From positions 1,784,369-1,848,368 of the forward strand of contig NZ_CP031320.1 of assembly GCF_003355155.1 (NCBI RefSeq): a stretch of 64,000 nucleotides of DNA, written 5' to 3'. Within the stretch, counting starts at the first letter, position 1; each line of letters starts with the position of its first letter. Shown here in pieces: positions 33,191 to 41,946 of the stretch. A model generated the notes under the pieces. The model had not been told where the DNA came from. It searched no databases and saw nothing but the letters and a program-made list of their open reading frames with translations. The position numbers were made by a program, and so were the translations under genes. This DNA is from Streptomyces armeniacus (lineage in GTDB: Bacteria > Actinomycetota > Actinomycetes > Streptomycetales > Streptomycetaceae).

Positions 33191-34219
33191 TCAGCCGAAG
33201 AACACGCCCGCCTCCTCGTACAGTTCGGGCGAAACCGTCTTCAGCTTGGCCGTCGCTTCCGCGAGCGGCACCCGCACGATGTCGGTGCCGCGCAGCGCCA
33301 CCATGGTGCCCCAGTCGCCGTCCCGCACCGCGTCGATCGCGTGCAGCCCGAAGCGGGTGGCGAGCCAGCGGTCGAAGGCGCTGGGCGTGCCGCCGCGCTG
33401 GATGTGCCCCAGCACGGTCGTACGCGCCTCCTTGCCCGTACGCGCCTCGATCTCCTTGGCGAGCCACTCGCCGACGCCGGACAGCCGGACGTGCCCGAAC
33501 GAGTCCTTCGACCCGTCCTTCAGCACCATCTGGCCGTCCTTGGGCATCGCGCCCTCCGCGACGACCACGATCGGCGCGTAACTCGCCTTGAACCGCGACT
33601 CCACCCAGCCGCAGACCTGCTCGACGTCGAAGCGCTGCTCGGGGATGAGGATGCAGTTGGCGCCGCCCGCGAGGCCGGAGTGCAGGGCGATCCAGCCCGC
33701 GTGCCGGCCCATGACCTCCACCACCAGCACCCGCATGTGGGACTCGGCGGTGGTGTGCAGCCGGTCGATGGCCTCGGTGGCCACATGGACGGCGGTGTCG
33801 AAGCCGAAGGTGTAGTCGGTGGCGGACAGGTCGTTGTCGATGGTCTTGGGCACGCCGACGCAGTGGATGCCGAACTCGTCGGTGAGCCGGGCCGCCACAC
33901 CGAGCGTGTCCTCACCACCGATCGCGATCAGCGCGTCGACCTCGTGCTTGGCGAGGTTCTCCCGGATCCGGCGGACGCCGTTCTCCTCGTTGAACGGGTT
34001 GGTACGCGAGGAGCCCAGGATCGTGCCGCCGCGCGGCAGCGTGCCGCGGACGGCGGGGATGTCGAGCGGCACGGTGTCCCCCTCCAGCGGACCGCGCCAT
34101 CCGTCCCGGAACCCGAGGAAGCCATAGTCGTACTGCTGAACTCCTTTACGGACCACGGCCCGCATGACCGCATTGAGCCCGGGGCAGTCTCCGCCACCGG
34201 TCAGCACTCCGACCCGCAT
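33191..34219 (-). CDS. pfkA: 6-phosphofructokinase
   Basis: 342 residues. Motifs are GVLTGGGDCPGLNAV (N terminus), GGEDTLGVAARL (about 100-111), VPKTIDNDLSATDYTFGFDT and MGRHAGWIALHSGLA (fructose-6-phosphate binding). GGEDT is the actinobacterial ATP-type form rather than the GGDDT of pyrophosphate-dependent enzymes. It phosphorylates fructose-6-phosphate in glycolysis. ATG 34219 follows GAGAAGGGAA. It is monocistronic and convergent with the anthranilate synthase fragment. Confidence 0.95.
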   Translation of the reverse strand: MRVGVLTGGGDCPGLNAVMRAVVRKGVQQYDYGFLGFRDGWRGPLEGDTVPLDIPAVRGTLPRGGTILGSSRTNPFNEENGVRRIRENLAKHEVDALIAIGGEDTLGVAARLTDEFGIHCVGVPKTIDNDLSATDYTFGFDTAVHVATEAIDRLHTTAESHMRVLVVEVMGRHAGWIALHSGLAGGANCILIPEQRFDVEQVCGWVESRFKASYAPIVVVAEGAMPKDGQMVLKDGSKDSFGHVRLSGVGEWLAKEIEARTGKEARTTVLGHIQRGGTPSAFDRWLATRFGLHAIDAVRDGDWGTMVALRGTDIVRVPLAEATAKLKTVSPELYEEAGVFFG

Positions 34220-34479
34220 GGGAATGTTCCCTTCTCACGTGGACGCGACAGCCGCCACGCTAGCGGTGATCCAGATCACAGGGGATGGGGCGTACGGCAC
34301 GGATTCCGCGTCATGACGCCCCGAACCGGCCATCCGCGTCCCTGCCCGCTCACTCGTACGAGGGACCGCTCAGCCGCGTACGTCAGCGCCGCGCGCCGAG
34401 GGCGTGCGCGAGGGGCGCCGGGGGAGCGTCTCCGGTCAGTCCGCGGTCGGTTCCCGGCCAGTCCGCAGTCAGTGCCCGG

Positions 34480-35220
34480 TCAGTCCTCGCCGTCCAGGCC
34501 GCGCTCGATCGCGTACCGCACCAGCTCGACGCGGTTGTGCAACTGCAGCTTGCCCAGGGTGTTCTGCACGTGGTTCTGCACGGTCCGGTGCGATATCACC
34601 AGCCGTTCGGCGATCTGCCGGTAGCTGAGCCCCTTCGCGACCAGCCGCAGCACCTCGGTCTCGCGCTCCGTCAGCTGCGGAACGCCGGAGTCCGCGGGCG
34701 TCGCCGCGGACGCCGCCGGCTCGGTGGCCAGCCTCCGGTACTCGCCCAGCACCAGTCCGGCCAGTCCGGGCGTGAACACCGGGTCGCCGTCGGCCGTACG
34801 GCGCACCGCGTCCACCAGCTCCTCGGTGCTCGCCGACTTCACCAGGTAGCCGGTCGCGCCGGACTTCACGGCCTCCAGCACGTCCGCGTGCTCGCCGCTC
34901 GCCGAGAGCACCAGCACCCGCAACTTCTGGTCGGCGCCGGCCAGTTCGCGGCAGACCTCGACGCCCGGCCTGCCGGGCAGGTTGAGGTCCAGCACCAGCA
35001 CGTCGGGTGCGGCGGCCAGCGCGCGGCGTACGGCCTGCTCGCCGTCGCCCGCCGTGGCCACCACCTCGAAGCCGGCCTCGCCCAGGTCGCGGGCGACCGC
35101 GTCGCGCCACATCGGGTGGTCGTCGACGACCATCACCCGCAGCGCCGGCTCGCGCCGCGCCTCCGCACCTTCCCCGTCCGCGGCCCGCGCCTGGTCCTCG
35201 TACCGGTCCTGGTCAGACAT
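34480..35220 (-). CDS. LuxR-family response regulator (MacR-like)
   Basis: 246 residues. An N-terminal acidic extension precedes a receiver domain (about 28-145) with the acidic pair VVDDH, phosphoacceptor VLVLDLNLPG and Lys in GYLVKSAS. A C-terminal LuxR helix-turn-helix (about 180-240) includes LTERETEVLRLVAKGLSYRQ. It overlaps the kinase gene by 8 bases, so the pair is cotranslated. Its position beside pfkA agrees with MacR (SCO2120), a regulator of morphogenesis and antibiotic production, but the orthology is from memory. Confidence 0.92.
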   Translation of the reverse strand: MSDQDRYEDQARAADGEGAEARREPALRVMVVDDHPMWRDAVARDLGEAGFEVVATAGDGEQAVRRALAAAPDVLVLDLNLPGRPGVEVCRELAGADQKLRVLVLSASGEHADVLEAVKSGATGYLVKSASTEELVDAVRRTADGDPVFTPGLAGLVLGEYRRLATEPAASAATPADSGVPQLTERETEVLRLVAKGLSYRQIAERLVISHRTVQNHVQNTLGKLQLHNRVELVRYAIERGLDGED

Positions 35221-36418
35221 GCTTCGGCATCCTCAATTCCACTTCGGTTCCCTGCCCCGGCACGGACACCAGCTCCGCCGTGCCGCCCAGCTCCCGCAGC
35301 CGTCCGCGTATGGACAGCGCGACCCCCATACGGCCCTCGGCCTCCGCGTCCTCCAGCCGCCCGGCCGGGATGCCGGGCCCGTCGTCGCGCACGCTCACCA
35401 GCACCGAGTCCGGCTCGTCCTCCAGCAGGATCCACGCGCGCGCGTGCTCCCCGGCGTGCCGGCGCACGTTGTCCAGGGCGGCCGCGACGGCCGCCGCCAG
35501 TTCGCGTGCGGCCTCCGCGGCCAGCCGTACGGGAGTGCCGGGTCCCGAGAACGTCACCCGCGCCCCCGCCTCGCCCGCCAGCAGCCGGTGCAGGTCGACT
35601 GTGCGCTCCGCGCCGTCTTCCGCTCCGGGCGCGGGGCCGCCGGGTGCGGAACCCGCGCGTGAACCGGCCGCGGCCGTCGCGTGCTCCTCCGCCGCGTCCC
35701 GTGCCGGAGAGCGCGCCGAGACCAGCGCCCGCAGCGCCACCTCCTGCTCGCCCGCGAGCCGCCCGAGTTCGGCCGCGTCACCGCCGAGCTTCGCGCCGCG
35801 CCGCTGCACCATTGCCAGCACCTGCAGCACGCTGTCGTGGATGTCGCGCGCGAGCCGCTCCCGTTCGCGGGTGGCCGCCTCGATACGGAGGGCGCGGGCC
35901 AGCGTACGTTCACTGGCGCGCGCGACCTCCACCACGTAGCCGATGGCGATGCTGGCCACACAGACCAGCAGCACGTTGTGCACGGTGTCGCGGGTCGCGC
36001 CGCCGCGTTCCAGGAGGCTGGCGATGCCGACGAGTGCCGAGGCCGCCGCGCCCCAGCGCCAGCCGCCCTTGATGGCGCAGCCGAGCACGGCGCCGGCGGT
36101 CCAGATCGACGGCAGGGTGGTGACGCCCTCCGCCAGCTGCGTGGACGACGCCACGTAGCGCGTGAGGACGATGCCGGTCAGCGCCATCGTCAGGTCGCCG
36201 GCGAGGAAGGGGACCGTGCAGCGCTCCGCCGACAGGGCCTTCCCGGCCGTGCACGCCGTCCACACGGTGAGCGCGCCGATGTAGACACTCGCGACGACCG
36301 GGTGCGCGTACTCGCCGCGCACGAGGAGATGCAGGCCGATCGCGTAGAGGAGCGTCGCCACCCGGTACCCGGTCAGCGCGCGCCACAGCGGCTGCTCGAC
36401 CGACATCTTCGCGGCCAT
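35213..36418 (-). CDS. sensor histidine kinase (MacS-like)
   Basis: 401 residues. The N-terminal half has about five hydrophobic segments. The HisKA_3 dimerisation helix contains the phosphorylated His in RERLARDIHDSVLQVLAMVQ (about 192-211). The HATPase_c domain ends with VSVRDDGPGIPAGRLE and GRMGVALSIRGRLRELGG. It is the membrane partner of the downstream response regulator. A Gly/Ala/Pro-rich insertion of about 30 residues sits between the dimerisation helix and the ATPase domain. Confidence 0.92.
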   Translation of the reverse strand: MAAKMSVEQPLWRALTGYRVATLLYAIGLHLLVRGEYAHPVVASVYIGALTVWTACTAGKALSAERCTVPFLAGDLTMALTGIVLTRYVASSTQLAEGVTTLPSIWTAGAVLGCAIKGGWRWGAAASALVGIASLLERGGATRDTVHNVLLVCVASIAIGYVVEVARASERTLARALRIEAATRERERLARDIHDSVLQVLAMVQRRGAKLGGDAAELGRLAGEQEVALRALVSARSPARDAAEEHATAAAGSRAGSAPGGPAPGAEDGAERTVDLHRLLAGEAGARVTFSGPGTPVRLAAEAARELAAAVAAALDNVRRHAGEHARAWILLEDEPDSVLVSVRDDGPGIPAGRLEDAEAEGRMGVALSIRGRLRELGGTAELVSVPGQGTEVELRMPKHV

Positions 36419-36450
36419 TCCGCCCCCCCGTCCGTGCTCGTACGGTGCCG

Positions 36451-37251
36451 CTAAGCGGCTCTCCGGTGATCGTCCCCGCGGGTGCTCCCCGGCCGCCCGC
36501 CCTTCCCCTGCTTCCCGGCCTTCTCCGCCTGCTCGCGCTCCGCCTTCTCGGCCTTCTCGGCCTTGTCGGCGTCGGCGATACGGCGCTTGGCGGCGGTGGC
36601 GTAGATGTCCACGTACTCCTGGCCGGACAGCCTCATGATCTCGTACATGACCTCGTCCGTCACCGAGCGCTGGATGAAGCGGTCCGCGTCCATGCCCTGG
36701 TAGCGGCTGAAGTCCAGCGGCTTGCCGATCCGGATGCCCGGCCGCATCAGCTTCGGGACCACCTGGCCCGGCGGCTGGATCTTCTCCGTGTCGATCATCG
36801 CGACCGGGATCACCGGGGCGCCGGAACGCAGCGCCAGCCGCGGCAGCCCGCCGGGCTTGCCGCGGTACAGCCTGCCGTCGGGGGAACGCGTGCCCTCGGG
36901 GTAGATGCCGAACAGCTCACCCCGCTCCAGCACCTCCATGCCGCTCTGGATGGCCGCCTCGCCCGCGCCCCGTACGCCGGAGCGGTCCACCGGAAGCTGC
37001 CCGACGCCCTTGAAGAACGCGGCCGTCAGCCGCCCCTTCACACCGGGCGAGGTGAAGTACTCGGCCTTGGCGATGAACGTGACCTTCCGGTCCAGCACCG
37101 CGGGCAGGAAGAAGGAGTCCGAGAACGACAGATGGTTGCTCGCCAGGATGGCGGGGCCGCTTTCGGGAATGTTCTCCAGGCCCTCCACCCAGGGGCGGAA
37201 GACCAGTTTGAGCGAGCTGCCGACCGACAGCTTCATCGCGCCGTAGAACAA
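36451..37251 (-). CDS. 1-acyl-sn-glycerol-3-phosphate acyltransferase
   Basis: 266 residues of the PlsC fold. The catalytic HX4D motif is NHLSFSDS (about 39-46) and the substrate-binding motif is YPEGTRSPDGRLYRGKPG (about 117-134). It acylates lysophosphatidic acid to phosphatidic acid at the membrane. The C-terminal 40 residues are a Lys/Glu/Ala-rich charged tail (DKAEKAEKAEREQAEKAGKQ). The gene stands upstream of the MacS-like gene on the same strand, 32 bases away. Confidence 0.9.
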   Translation of the reverse strand: MFYGAMKLSVGSSLKLVFRPWVEGLENIPESGPAILASNHLSFSDSFFLPAVLDRKVTFIAKAEYFTSPGVKGRLTAAFFKGVGQLPVDRSGVRGAGEAAIQSGMEVLERGELFGIYPEGTRSPDGRLYRGKPGGLPRLALRSGAPVIPVAMIDTEKIQPPGQVVPKLMRPGIRIGKPLDFSRYQGMDADRFIQRSVTDEVMYEIMRLSGQEYVDIYATAAKRRIADADKAEKAEKAEREQAEKAGKQGKGGRPGSTRGDDHRRAA

Positions 37252-37406
37252 CCGGGACCTCCTGTGTCCGACGCTCCGAGCCTATCCCGCCGTACGGCCC
37301 TCTGTTCCGGATCAGATGTGCGGGCGCACCCGGGCACTGCCGGACCCGCGTACGACGAATTAGAGTGGCAGCACTGCCGCCTGCCCGCCGCGAACGGAGT
37401 CCCACG

Positions 37407-38177
37407 GTGCCGCTCATTCCAGGAGCCGAACCGATGCGCCACGACGGCTCACAGGTCGGAGTGCTCCTCTGCCACGGCTTCACCGGCTCTCCGCAGTCAC
37501 TCCGCCCCTGGGCCCTGCACCTCGCCGACGCGGGGTACACGGTGTCCCTGCCGCTCCTGCCCGGCCACGGCACCCGCTGGCAGGACCTGGAGGTGACCGG
37601 CTGGCAGGACTGGTACGCCACCGTGGACCGCGAGCTGCGCGTCCTGCGGGACAGCTGCGAGCAGGTCTTCGTGGGCGGCCTGTCCATGGGTGGCGCGCTG
37701 GCGCTGCGGCTCGCGGCCCGGCACGGCGACGCGGTGAGCGGCGTCGTGGTGGTCAACCCGGCGTGCAGCTTCCCGCGGCTGGAGGGGTACGCGCTGCCGG
37801 TCGTACGCCACCTGGTGCGGTCGACGAAGGGCATCGCCGACGACATCGCCAAGGAGGGCAGCCACGAGCTCGGCTACGACCGGGTGCCGCTGCGCGCCGC
37901 GCACTCGCTGCGGGACCTCTTCCGCGTCGCCTGCGGTGAACTCGCCCAGGTGACCCAGCCGCTGCTCGTCCTGCACAGCCGGACGGACCACGTGGTGCCG
38001 CCCGCGGACTCCGCGCACATCCTCGCCTCGGTGTCGTCCGAGGACGTCACCGAGACGCTGCTGGAGCGGAGTTACCACGTCGCGACACTCGACCACGACG
38101 CGGAGCGCATCTTCGCGGACAGCGAGGGCTTCATCTCCCGTATCGCAGCAGGGAAGCAGGCACGTGACAGGGCGTAA
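37407..38177 (+). CDS. alpha/beta hydrolase, carboxylesterase or monoacylglycerol lipase type
   Basis: 256 residues. The oxyanion region is VGVLLCHGFTGSP, the nucleophile elbow is VGGLSMGGAL (GxSxG), the acid is in LVLHSRTDHVVPP and the catalytic His in YHVATLDHD. This matches the Est30-like carboxylesterases. GTG 37407 lies 7 bases after GGAG and matches the start of homology (VPLIPGAEPMRHDG). It overlaps the next gene by 14 bases. Confidence 0.88.
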   Translation: MPLIPGAEPMRHDGSQVGVLLCHGFTGSPQSLRPWALHLADAGYTVSLPLLPGHGTRWQDLEVTGWQDWYATVDRELRVLRDSCEQVFVGGLSMGGALALRLAARHGDAVSGVVVVNPACSFPRLEGYALPVVRHLVRSTKGIADDIAKEGSHELGYDRVPLRAAHSLRDLFRVACGELAQVTQPLLVLHSRTDHVVPPADSAHILASVSSEDVTETLLERSYHVATLDHDAERIFADSEGFISRIAAGKQARDRA

Positions 38178-38832
38178 CGCCGACTCAGGCAAGGGCGGCG
38201 ACGAGCCGGAGCCCGTGCTGCCCCCGGACGAGGAGGCGGCCTGGGCGGAGATCGTCGCCGCGTACGGAGAGGTGCCGGACGTCGGGCAGGCGGACGCCGG
38301 GCTCCGTACGGACGACGACGGTCCCGGCGGTTCCGGGGACGCGCGCGAGGACGACGGCGCCGACGCGCCGGACGAGGCGCGTGAGGACGACGGCGACGGC
38401 GGTCACGGCGACGGACACGACCGGCGCGAGCCGGACGGCGACACCCTCACGCGGCCCGCCGACGACGACCGCGACCGCGATCCGGAGGACGCGGGCGACC
38501 CGCCCGTGCGCAGCGTCACCGTCTACGCGGCGGGCACCGGGCCGCGGGACTGGGACGCCGCCGAGGAGGACGAGGACGAGGGCCACTTCGTGCCCCCCGA
38601 GCCGCCGCCGCTCCCGGAGACCGACCCGACCACCAGGTTCGCGTGGTTCGCGGTGCTCGGCGGCCCGCTGCTGCTGCTCGCCGCGGTGCTGTTCCGCCTC
38701 GACATGACCTGGTGGATCATCACGCTGGGCGTCGGCGGCTTCCTCGGCGGCTTCGGCACGCTGGTGGCCCGCATGCGGGACGACTCGGACGACGACGACT
38801 TCGAGGACCCGGGCCGCGGAGCGGTCGTCTAG
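38164..38832 (+). CDS. acidic hypothetical membrane protein
   Basis: 222 residues. The first 155 are extremely acidic and low in complexity (runs of Asp, Glu and Gly). Two closely spaced membrane helices follow (FAVLGGPLLLLAAVLF and WWIITLGVGGFLGGFGTLVA), then an acidic tail. No catalytic motif is visible. GTG 38164 overlaps the esterase gene, so the two are probably cotranslated. I do not know its function. Confidence 0.75.
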   Translation: MTGRNADSGKGGDEPEPVLPPDEEAAWAEIVAAYGEVPDVGQADAGLRTDDDGPGGSGDAREDDGADAPDEAREDDGDGGHGDGHDRREPDGDTLTRPADDDRDRDPEDAGDPPVRSVTVYAAGTGPRDWDAAEEDEDEGHFVPPEPPPLPETDPTTRFAWFAVLGGPLLLLAAVLFRLDMTWWIITLGVGGFLGGFGTLVARMRDDSDDDDFEDPGRGAVV

Positions 38833-39078
38833 CCGGTCCGGTCCGGTCACCGGTCGCGGCCAGCGGTCACCGGTCACGGTCCGCGGCCTTTCCGGCGGTC
38901 CGGCCACGGGTCCGGCACCCGCTGCCGGGTCTGCGCACGATCCGGCAGCGTGCGCCCCGCGAACTCTGCCCGAATCGGGCAGTGCGCCCCGTACCGCCCC
39001 CGCGCGACCATCGAGGGGCCGGCACACCCGGCCCGTCCGGCGACTCGGGACGGCCGGGGCGACGAAAGGGGGCCGATC

Positions 39079-39195
39079 GTGCTGACTCTGCTGATGGTGT
39101 TCACCCTGGTGACACTGCTGACCGGCTGGCTGATCTCCATCGAGCTGCGCCGCGAACGCGAGCGCGCCGAAGTGAAGCCGAACGGCGCGCGCTGA
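39079..39195 (+). CDS. putative single-pass membrane microprotein
   Basis: A 38-residue frame, GTG 39079 to TGA 39195, preceded by GAAAGGGGG. It reads LTLLMVFTLVTLLTGWLIS (one hydrophobic helix) followed by a strongly charged tail IELRRERERAEVKPN. This looks like a genuine small membrane protein rather than noise, because the helix is well formed and the charge distribution follows the positive-inside rule. There is no homology I recognise. Confidence 0.42.
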   Translation: MLTLLMVFTLVTLLTGWLISIELRRERERAEVKPNGAR

Positions 39196-39243
39196 CGCGT
39201 CGGTTTCCGGCGCCCGCTGGGCCCAACGGCGCCCGCTGAGCCC

Positions 39244-40020
39244 TCACCCGGCCGGCGCCGCCGGGGGAATCCGCAGCGCCGCCAGTACGGGCAGGTGGTC
39301 GCTCGCCGCCCGCAGGTCGCGGTCTGTGACGCCCGCGAGCCCGGCGGGGACGCCGCAGCCCAGCACCTCGATGCCGTCCGACGCCAGCACGGCGTCGATG
39401 CGCTGGTGCGGATCGTCCGGTGTCGACGTGTGCTCGCCGCCCCACGGCTTCGCCGCCCAGCAGTCCTGCAACGAGTCCGCCAGCCGGCGGAAGGCCCGGC
39501 CGCCGGGCCGGTCGTTCAGGTCGCCCGCCACCACCGAGTGGGGCGTCTCCGCGCGCGGCAGCCGGTCCAGCAGCATCCCCGCCTGCGCGTGGCGTTCGGC
39601 GGCCTGCAGGCTGAGGTGGCAGCTGACGACGGACAGCCGCGCCGAGGAGCCGAACCGGAGGACGGCCGTGGCCAGTCCGCGCCGGTGCAGTCCGGGCGTA
39701 CGGGGCAGCAGCACGTCCTCGGTGTGCTCGACGTACGCGCGCAGCGACGCCAGGATCATCGGGCCGCTGGCCGTCGCGCCGCCCGTGACGTAGCAGAGCT
39801 CGGTCTGACGGGCGAGCCACGAGGCGTACTTGCGCCAGCGGAAGAACCGCGGCGCCTCCTGCACGCAGACGACGTCGGGGGCGCACGCCCGGATCACCCG
39901 GGCGAGCGCCCCCTTGTCGTCGCGCATGGAGCGGATGTTGTAGCTGAGCAGGCGGATCACGGCAGAGCCTTCGGGCTCGGACTTCGACTCGGGGAGATCC
40001 GCAAGATCCGCAAGTGTCAT
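39244..40020 (-). CDS. endonuclease/exonuclease/phosphatase family protein
   Basis: 258 residues of the EEP fold. Motifs are LLSYNIRSM, VVCVQEAP (metal-binding Glu), SCHLSL, VAGDLNDRPGG (catalytic Asp and Asn) and the final ASDHLPVLA (catalytic His pair). It may act on DNA, on lipids or on nucleotides; substrate is not inferable. I use ATG 40020, but GTG 39960 at VIRLLSYNIR, with AAGG upstream, matches where the fold begins and may be the true start. Confidence 0.85.
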   Translation of the reverse strand: MTLADLADLPESKSEPEGSAVIRLLSYNIRSMRDDKGALARVIRACAPDVVCVQEAPRFFRWRKYASWLARQTELCYVTGGATASGPMILASLRAYVEHTEDVLLPRTPGLHRRGLATAVLRFGSSARLSVVSCHLSLQAAERHAQAGMLLDRLPRAETPHSVVAGDLNDRPGGRAFRRLADSLQDCWAAKPWGGEHTSTPDDPHQRIDAVLASDGIEVLGCGVPAGLAGVTDRDLRAASDHLPVLAALRIPPAAPAG

Positions 40021-40142
40021 GTCACCGAAGCGTAGTACGTGTCCTGTGCCTGGTCCGTACGTGGTCTCTGCGACGCCTTTACGTGCCCAACGCGCGTGCG
40101 GCGCGCCGCGCGTGCGTCGTGGCCGAGGGCGTTCCTCAAACC

Positions 40143-40250
40143 CGGACGGGCTGGTTTTGCCCGGCTGAGCGCCGTGGCCGGGCTCAGGGTCCGGTGGGCG
40201 GTCCCTGGCCCCGGGCGGTGTCCACGGGCCGGACGGGCTGGTTTGCCCGT
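40143..40250. repeat. two copies of a GGACGGGCTGGTTT intergenic repeat
   Basis: CGGACGGGCTGGTTTTGCCCG at 40,143-40,163 and a near copy at 40,229-40,249. They look like pieces of the same Streptomyces intergenic element seen at 2,561-2,590. The 236-base gap between the EEP gene and glkA otherwise holds nothing recognisable. Confidence 0.4.
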
Positions 40251-40256
40251 GCGGTG

Positions 40257-41198
40257 TCAGCCCTGGCGGGCCAGGTCCGCCGCGCCCACCAGCCCGGCCT
40301 CGCCGCCGAGTTGGGCGGCAAGCACCTGGGCGTGCGGCCGCCACTGGCCGCCGACCAGCCAGCGCCGGAACGACTTGCGGATCGGGTCCAGGACCAGATC
40401 GCCCTCGTCCGAGACGCCGCCGCCCACGATGAACGCCGACGGGTCGAACAGCGAGGCCAGGTCGGCCAGTCCGGCGCCCGCCCAGCGCGCCAGCTCGCGG
40501 AACGCGTCGACCGCCACCGGGTCGCCCGCCCGCGCCGCCTGGCTGATGTGCCGGCCCTCGATGTTCTCCGCCGTGCCGTCGCCGAGGCCGAGCAGCACCT
40601 CGGCGTTCTCGGGCGTCGCGGCGGCACGCTGCTGCGCGTACCGTACGAGGGCGCGCCCCGAGGCGTACTGCTCCCAGCAGCCCTGGCTGCCGCAGCCGCA
40701 CAGCAGGCCGTCCGGGACGACGCGGATGTGGCCGAACTCCGCCGCCACTCCGAAGCGTCCGCGGTGCAGCTTGCCGCCGATGACGATGCCGCCGCCGAGG
40801 CCCGTGCCGAGCGTGATGCACACGACGTCGTCGTGGCCCTGCCCGGCGCCGAAGCGGTACTCGCCCCAGGCCGCCGCGTTCGCGTCGTTCTCGACCACGA
40901 CGGGCAGCCCGACGCGCTGCTCGACCTTGTCCTTGAGCGCCTCGTGACGCCAGGCGATGTTCGGGGCGAAGAGCACGGTGGCGCGCTTGTCGTCCACGTA
41001 CCCCGCGGCTCCGATGCCGACGGCCTCCACCGGGTGCTGGGCGCTGACCGTACGGACCGCGCCTCCGATGGCGTCCACGACGCCCTCCGCGGTCGGCGGG
41101 GTCGCCACCTTGCACGTCTCGAGGATCGTGCCCTCTTCGTCGACCACGCCGGCCGCGATCTTGGTGCCGCCGATGTCGACGCCGATGGTGAGTCCCAT
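40257..41198 (-). CDS. glkA: ROK-family glucokinase
   Basis: 313 residues. The ATP-binding phosphate loop is GVDIGGTKIAAGVVD. The sugar-binding ENDANAAAWGE and GTGLGGGIV motifs follow. The ROK zinc site CGCGSQGCWEQYASG is complete. It phosphorylates glucose to glucose-6-phosphate; its Streptomyces orthologue also mediates carbon catabolite repression. ATG 41198 follows GAGGGAC; earlier in-frame starts add 18 unrelated residues. Confidence 0.94.
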   Translation of the reverse strand: MGLTIGVDIGGTKIAAGVVDEEGTILETCKVATPPTAEGVVDAIGGAVRTVSAQHPVEAVGIGAAGYVDDKRATVLFAPNIAWRHEALKDKVEQRVGLPVVVENDANAAAWGEYRFGAGQGHDDVVCITLGTGLGGGIVIGGKLHRGRFGVAAEFGHIRVVPDGLLCGCGSQGCWEQYASGRALVRYAQQRAAATPENAEVLLGLGDGTAENIEGRHISQAARAGDPVAVDAFRELARWAGAGLADLASLFDPSAFIVGGGVSDEGDLVLDPIRKSFRRWLVGGQWRPHAQVLAAQLGGEAGLVGAADLARQG

Positions 41199-41306
41199 GT
41201 GTCCCTCAGTTTTCGGTCGATCCCCGCTGCGCATGAGGGTACCGGAGCGCACGGGGAGGCTCGGGCCGCGTCCGGTACGGGCGGACGGCCCGCGGGGCGA
41301 CGGGTC

Positions 41307-41855
41307 TCAGTCCAGGTCGATCTGCTGCGGTCCGCCGGGGTCGTCGCCGTCGCGCCGCCCCTCGCCGCTGCCACGGTCGCCGCCGCTGTCCGTGCCGTCC
41401 TTCGTGCCGTCCGTGCCGTCCTTCGTGAGGTCCGCCGGACGCTGCGCGTCCTCCGGCCGCACCGTCGCCGACCAGCGGCGCTCCTCGCCCTGCACCGCGG
41501 AGCGGTACGCCGCGAGCAGCTCGCTGCCCGCCGTGGCGAGGTGGTCGAAGACCTGCGGGTTCCGCTCGACGACCGGCTCCACGACGGCCCGCGCCTGCTG
41601 GAACAGCTGCTGGGCGACGCCCTGCGCGGCGGCCTGCCCGGCCGGTCCGGCGAGCGGCTTGCCGAGCTGCCCGACCTTGTCGGCCACGGCGTCCGCCAGC
41701 CGCCGCAGCTCCTCGGCCGCGCTGACCGGCTGCGGCCCGTACTCCGCGCGGCGGCGGGCCTTCTCCGCGGCGAGGTCCTCTTCGCAGGCGGCCGCCCAGG
41801 CGTCGGCGTCGGCGTCGGGCTCGGCTGCGGGGCGCTCGGCGGCGGCATCGCTCAT
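41307..41855 (-). CDS. DUF5304 family protein
   Basis: 182 residues, highly acidic at both ends. A central helical part (about 45-125) reads ELRRLADAVADKVGQLGKPL and QVFDHLATAGSELLAAYRS. The C-terminal third is disordered with a TKDGTDGTKDGTDSGG repeat. It resembles actinobacterial DUF5304 proteins located beside the ArsA-like gene. Function is unknown to me. Confidence 0.72.
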   Translation of the reverse strand: MSDAAAERPAAEPDADADAWAAACEEDLAAEKARRRAEYGPQPVSAAEELRRLADAVADKVGQLGKPLAGPAGQAAAQGVAQQLFQQARAVVEPVVERNPQVFDHLATAGSELLAAYRSAVQGEERRWSATVRPEDAQRPADLTKDGTDGTKDGTDSGGDRGSGEGRRDGDDPGGPQQIDLD

Positions 41856-41946
41856 GACGGCTCCTACGGGACGGGCGACTTGTGGTCGTACGGGCTCACT
41901 CTCGACGTTACCCGAACAGCCGCACGGCGTGGGCCGCCGCGCGCCC

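Noticed and set aside
33191..34219. Pyrophosphate-dependent phosphofructokinase
   Set aside because: The motif is GGEDT rather than GGDDT, as in actinobacterial ATP-dependent enzymes.
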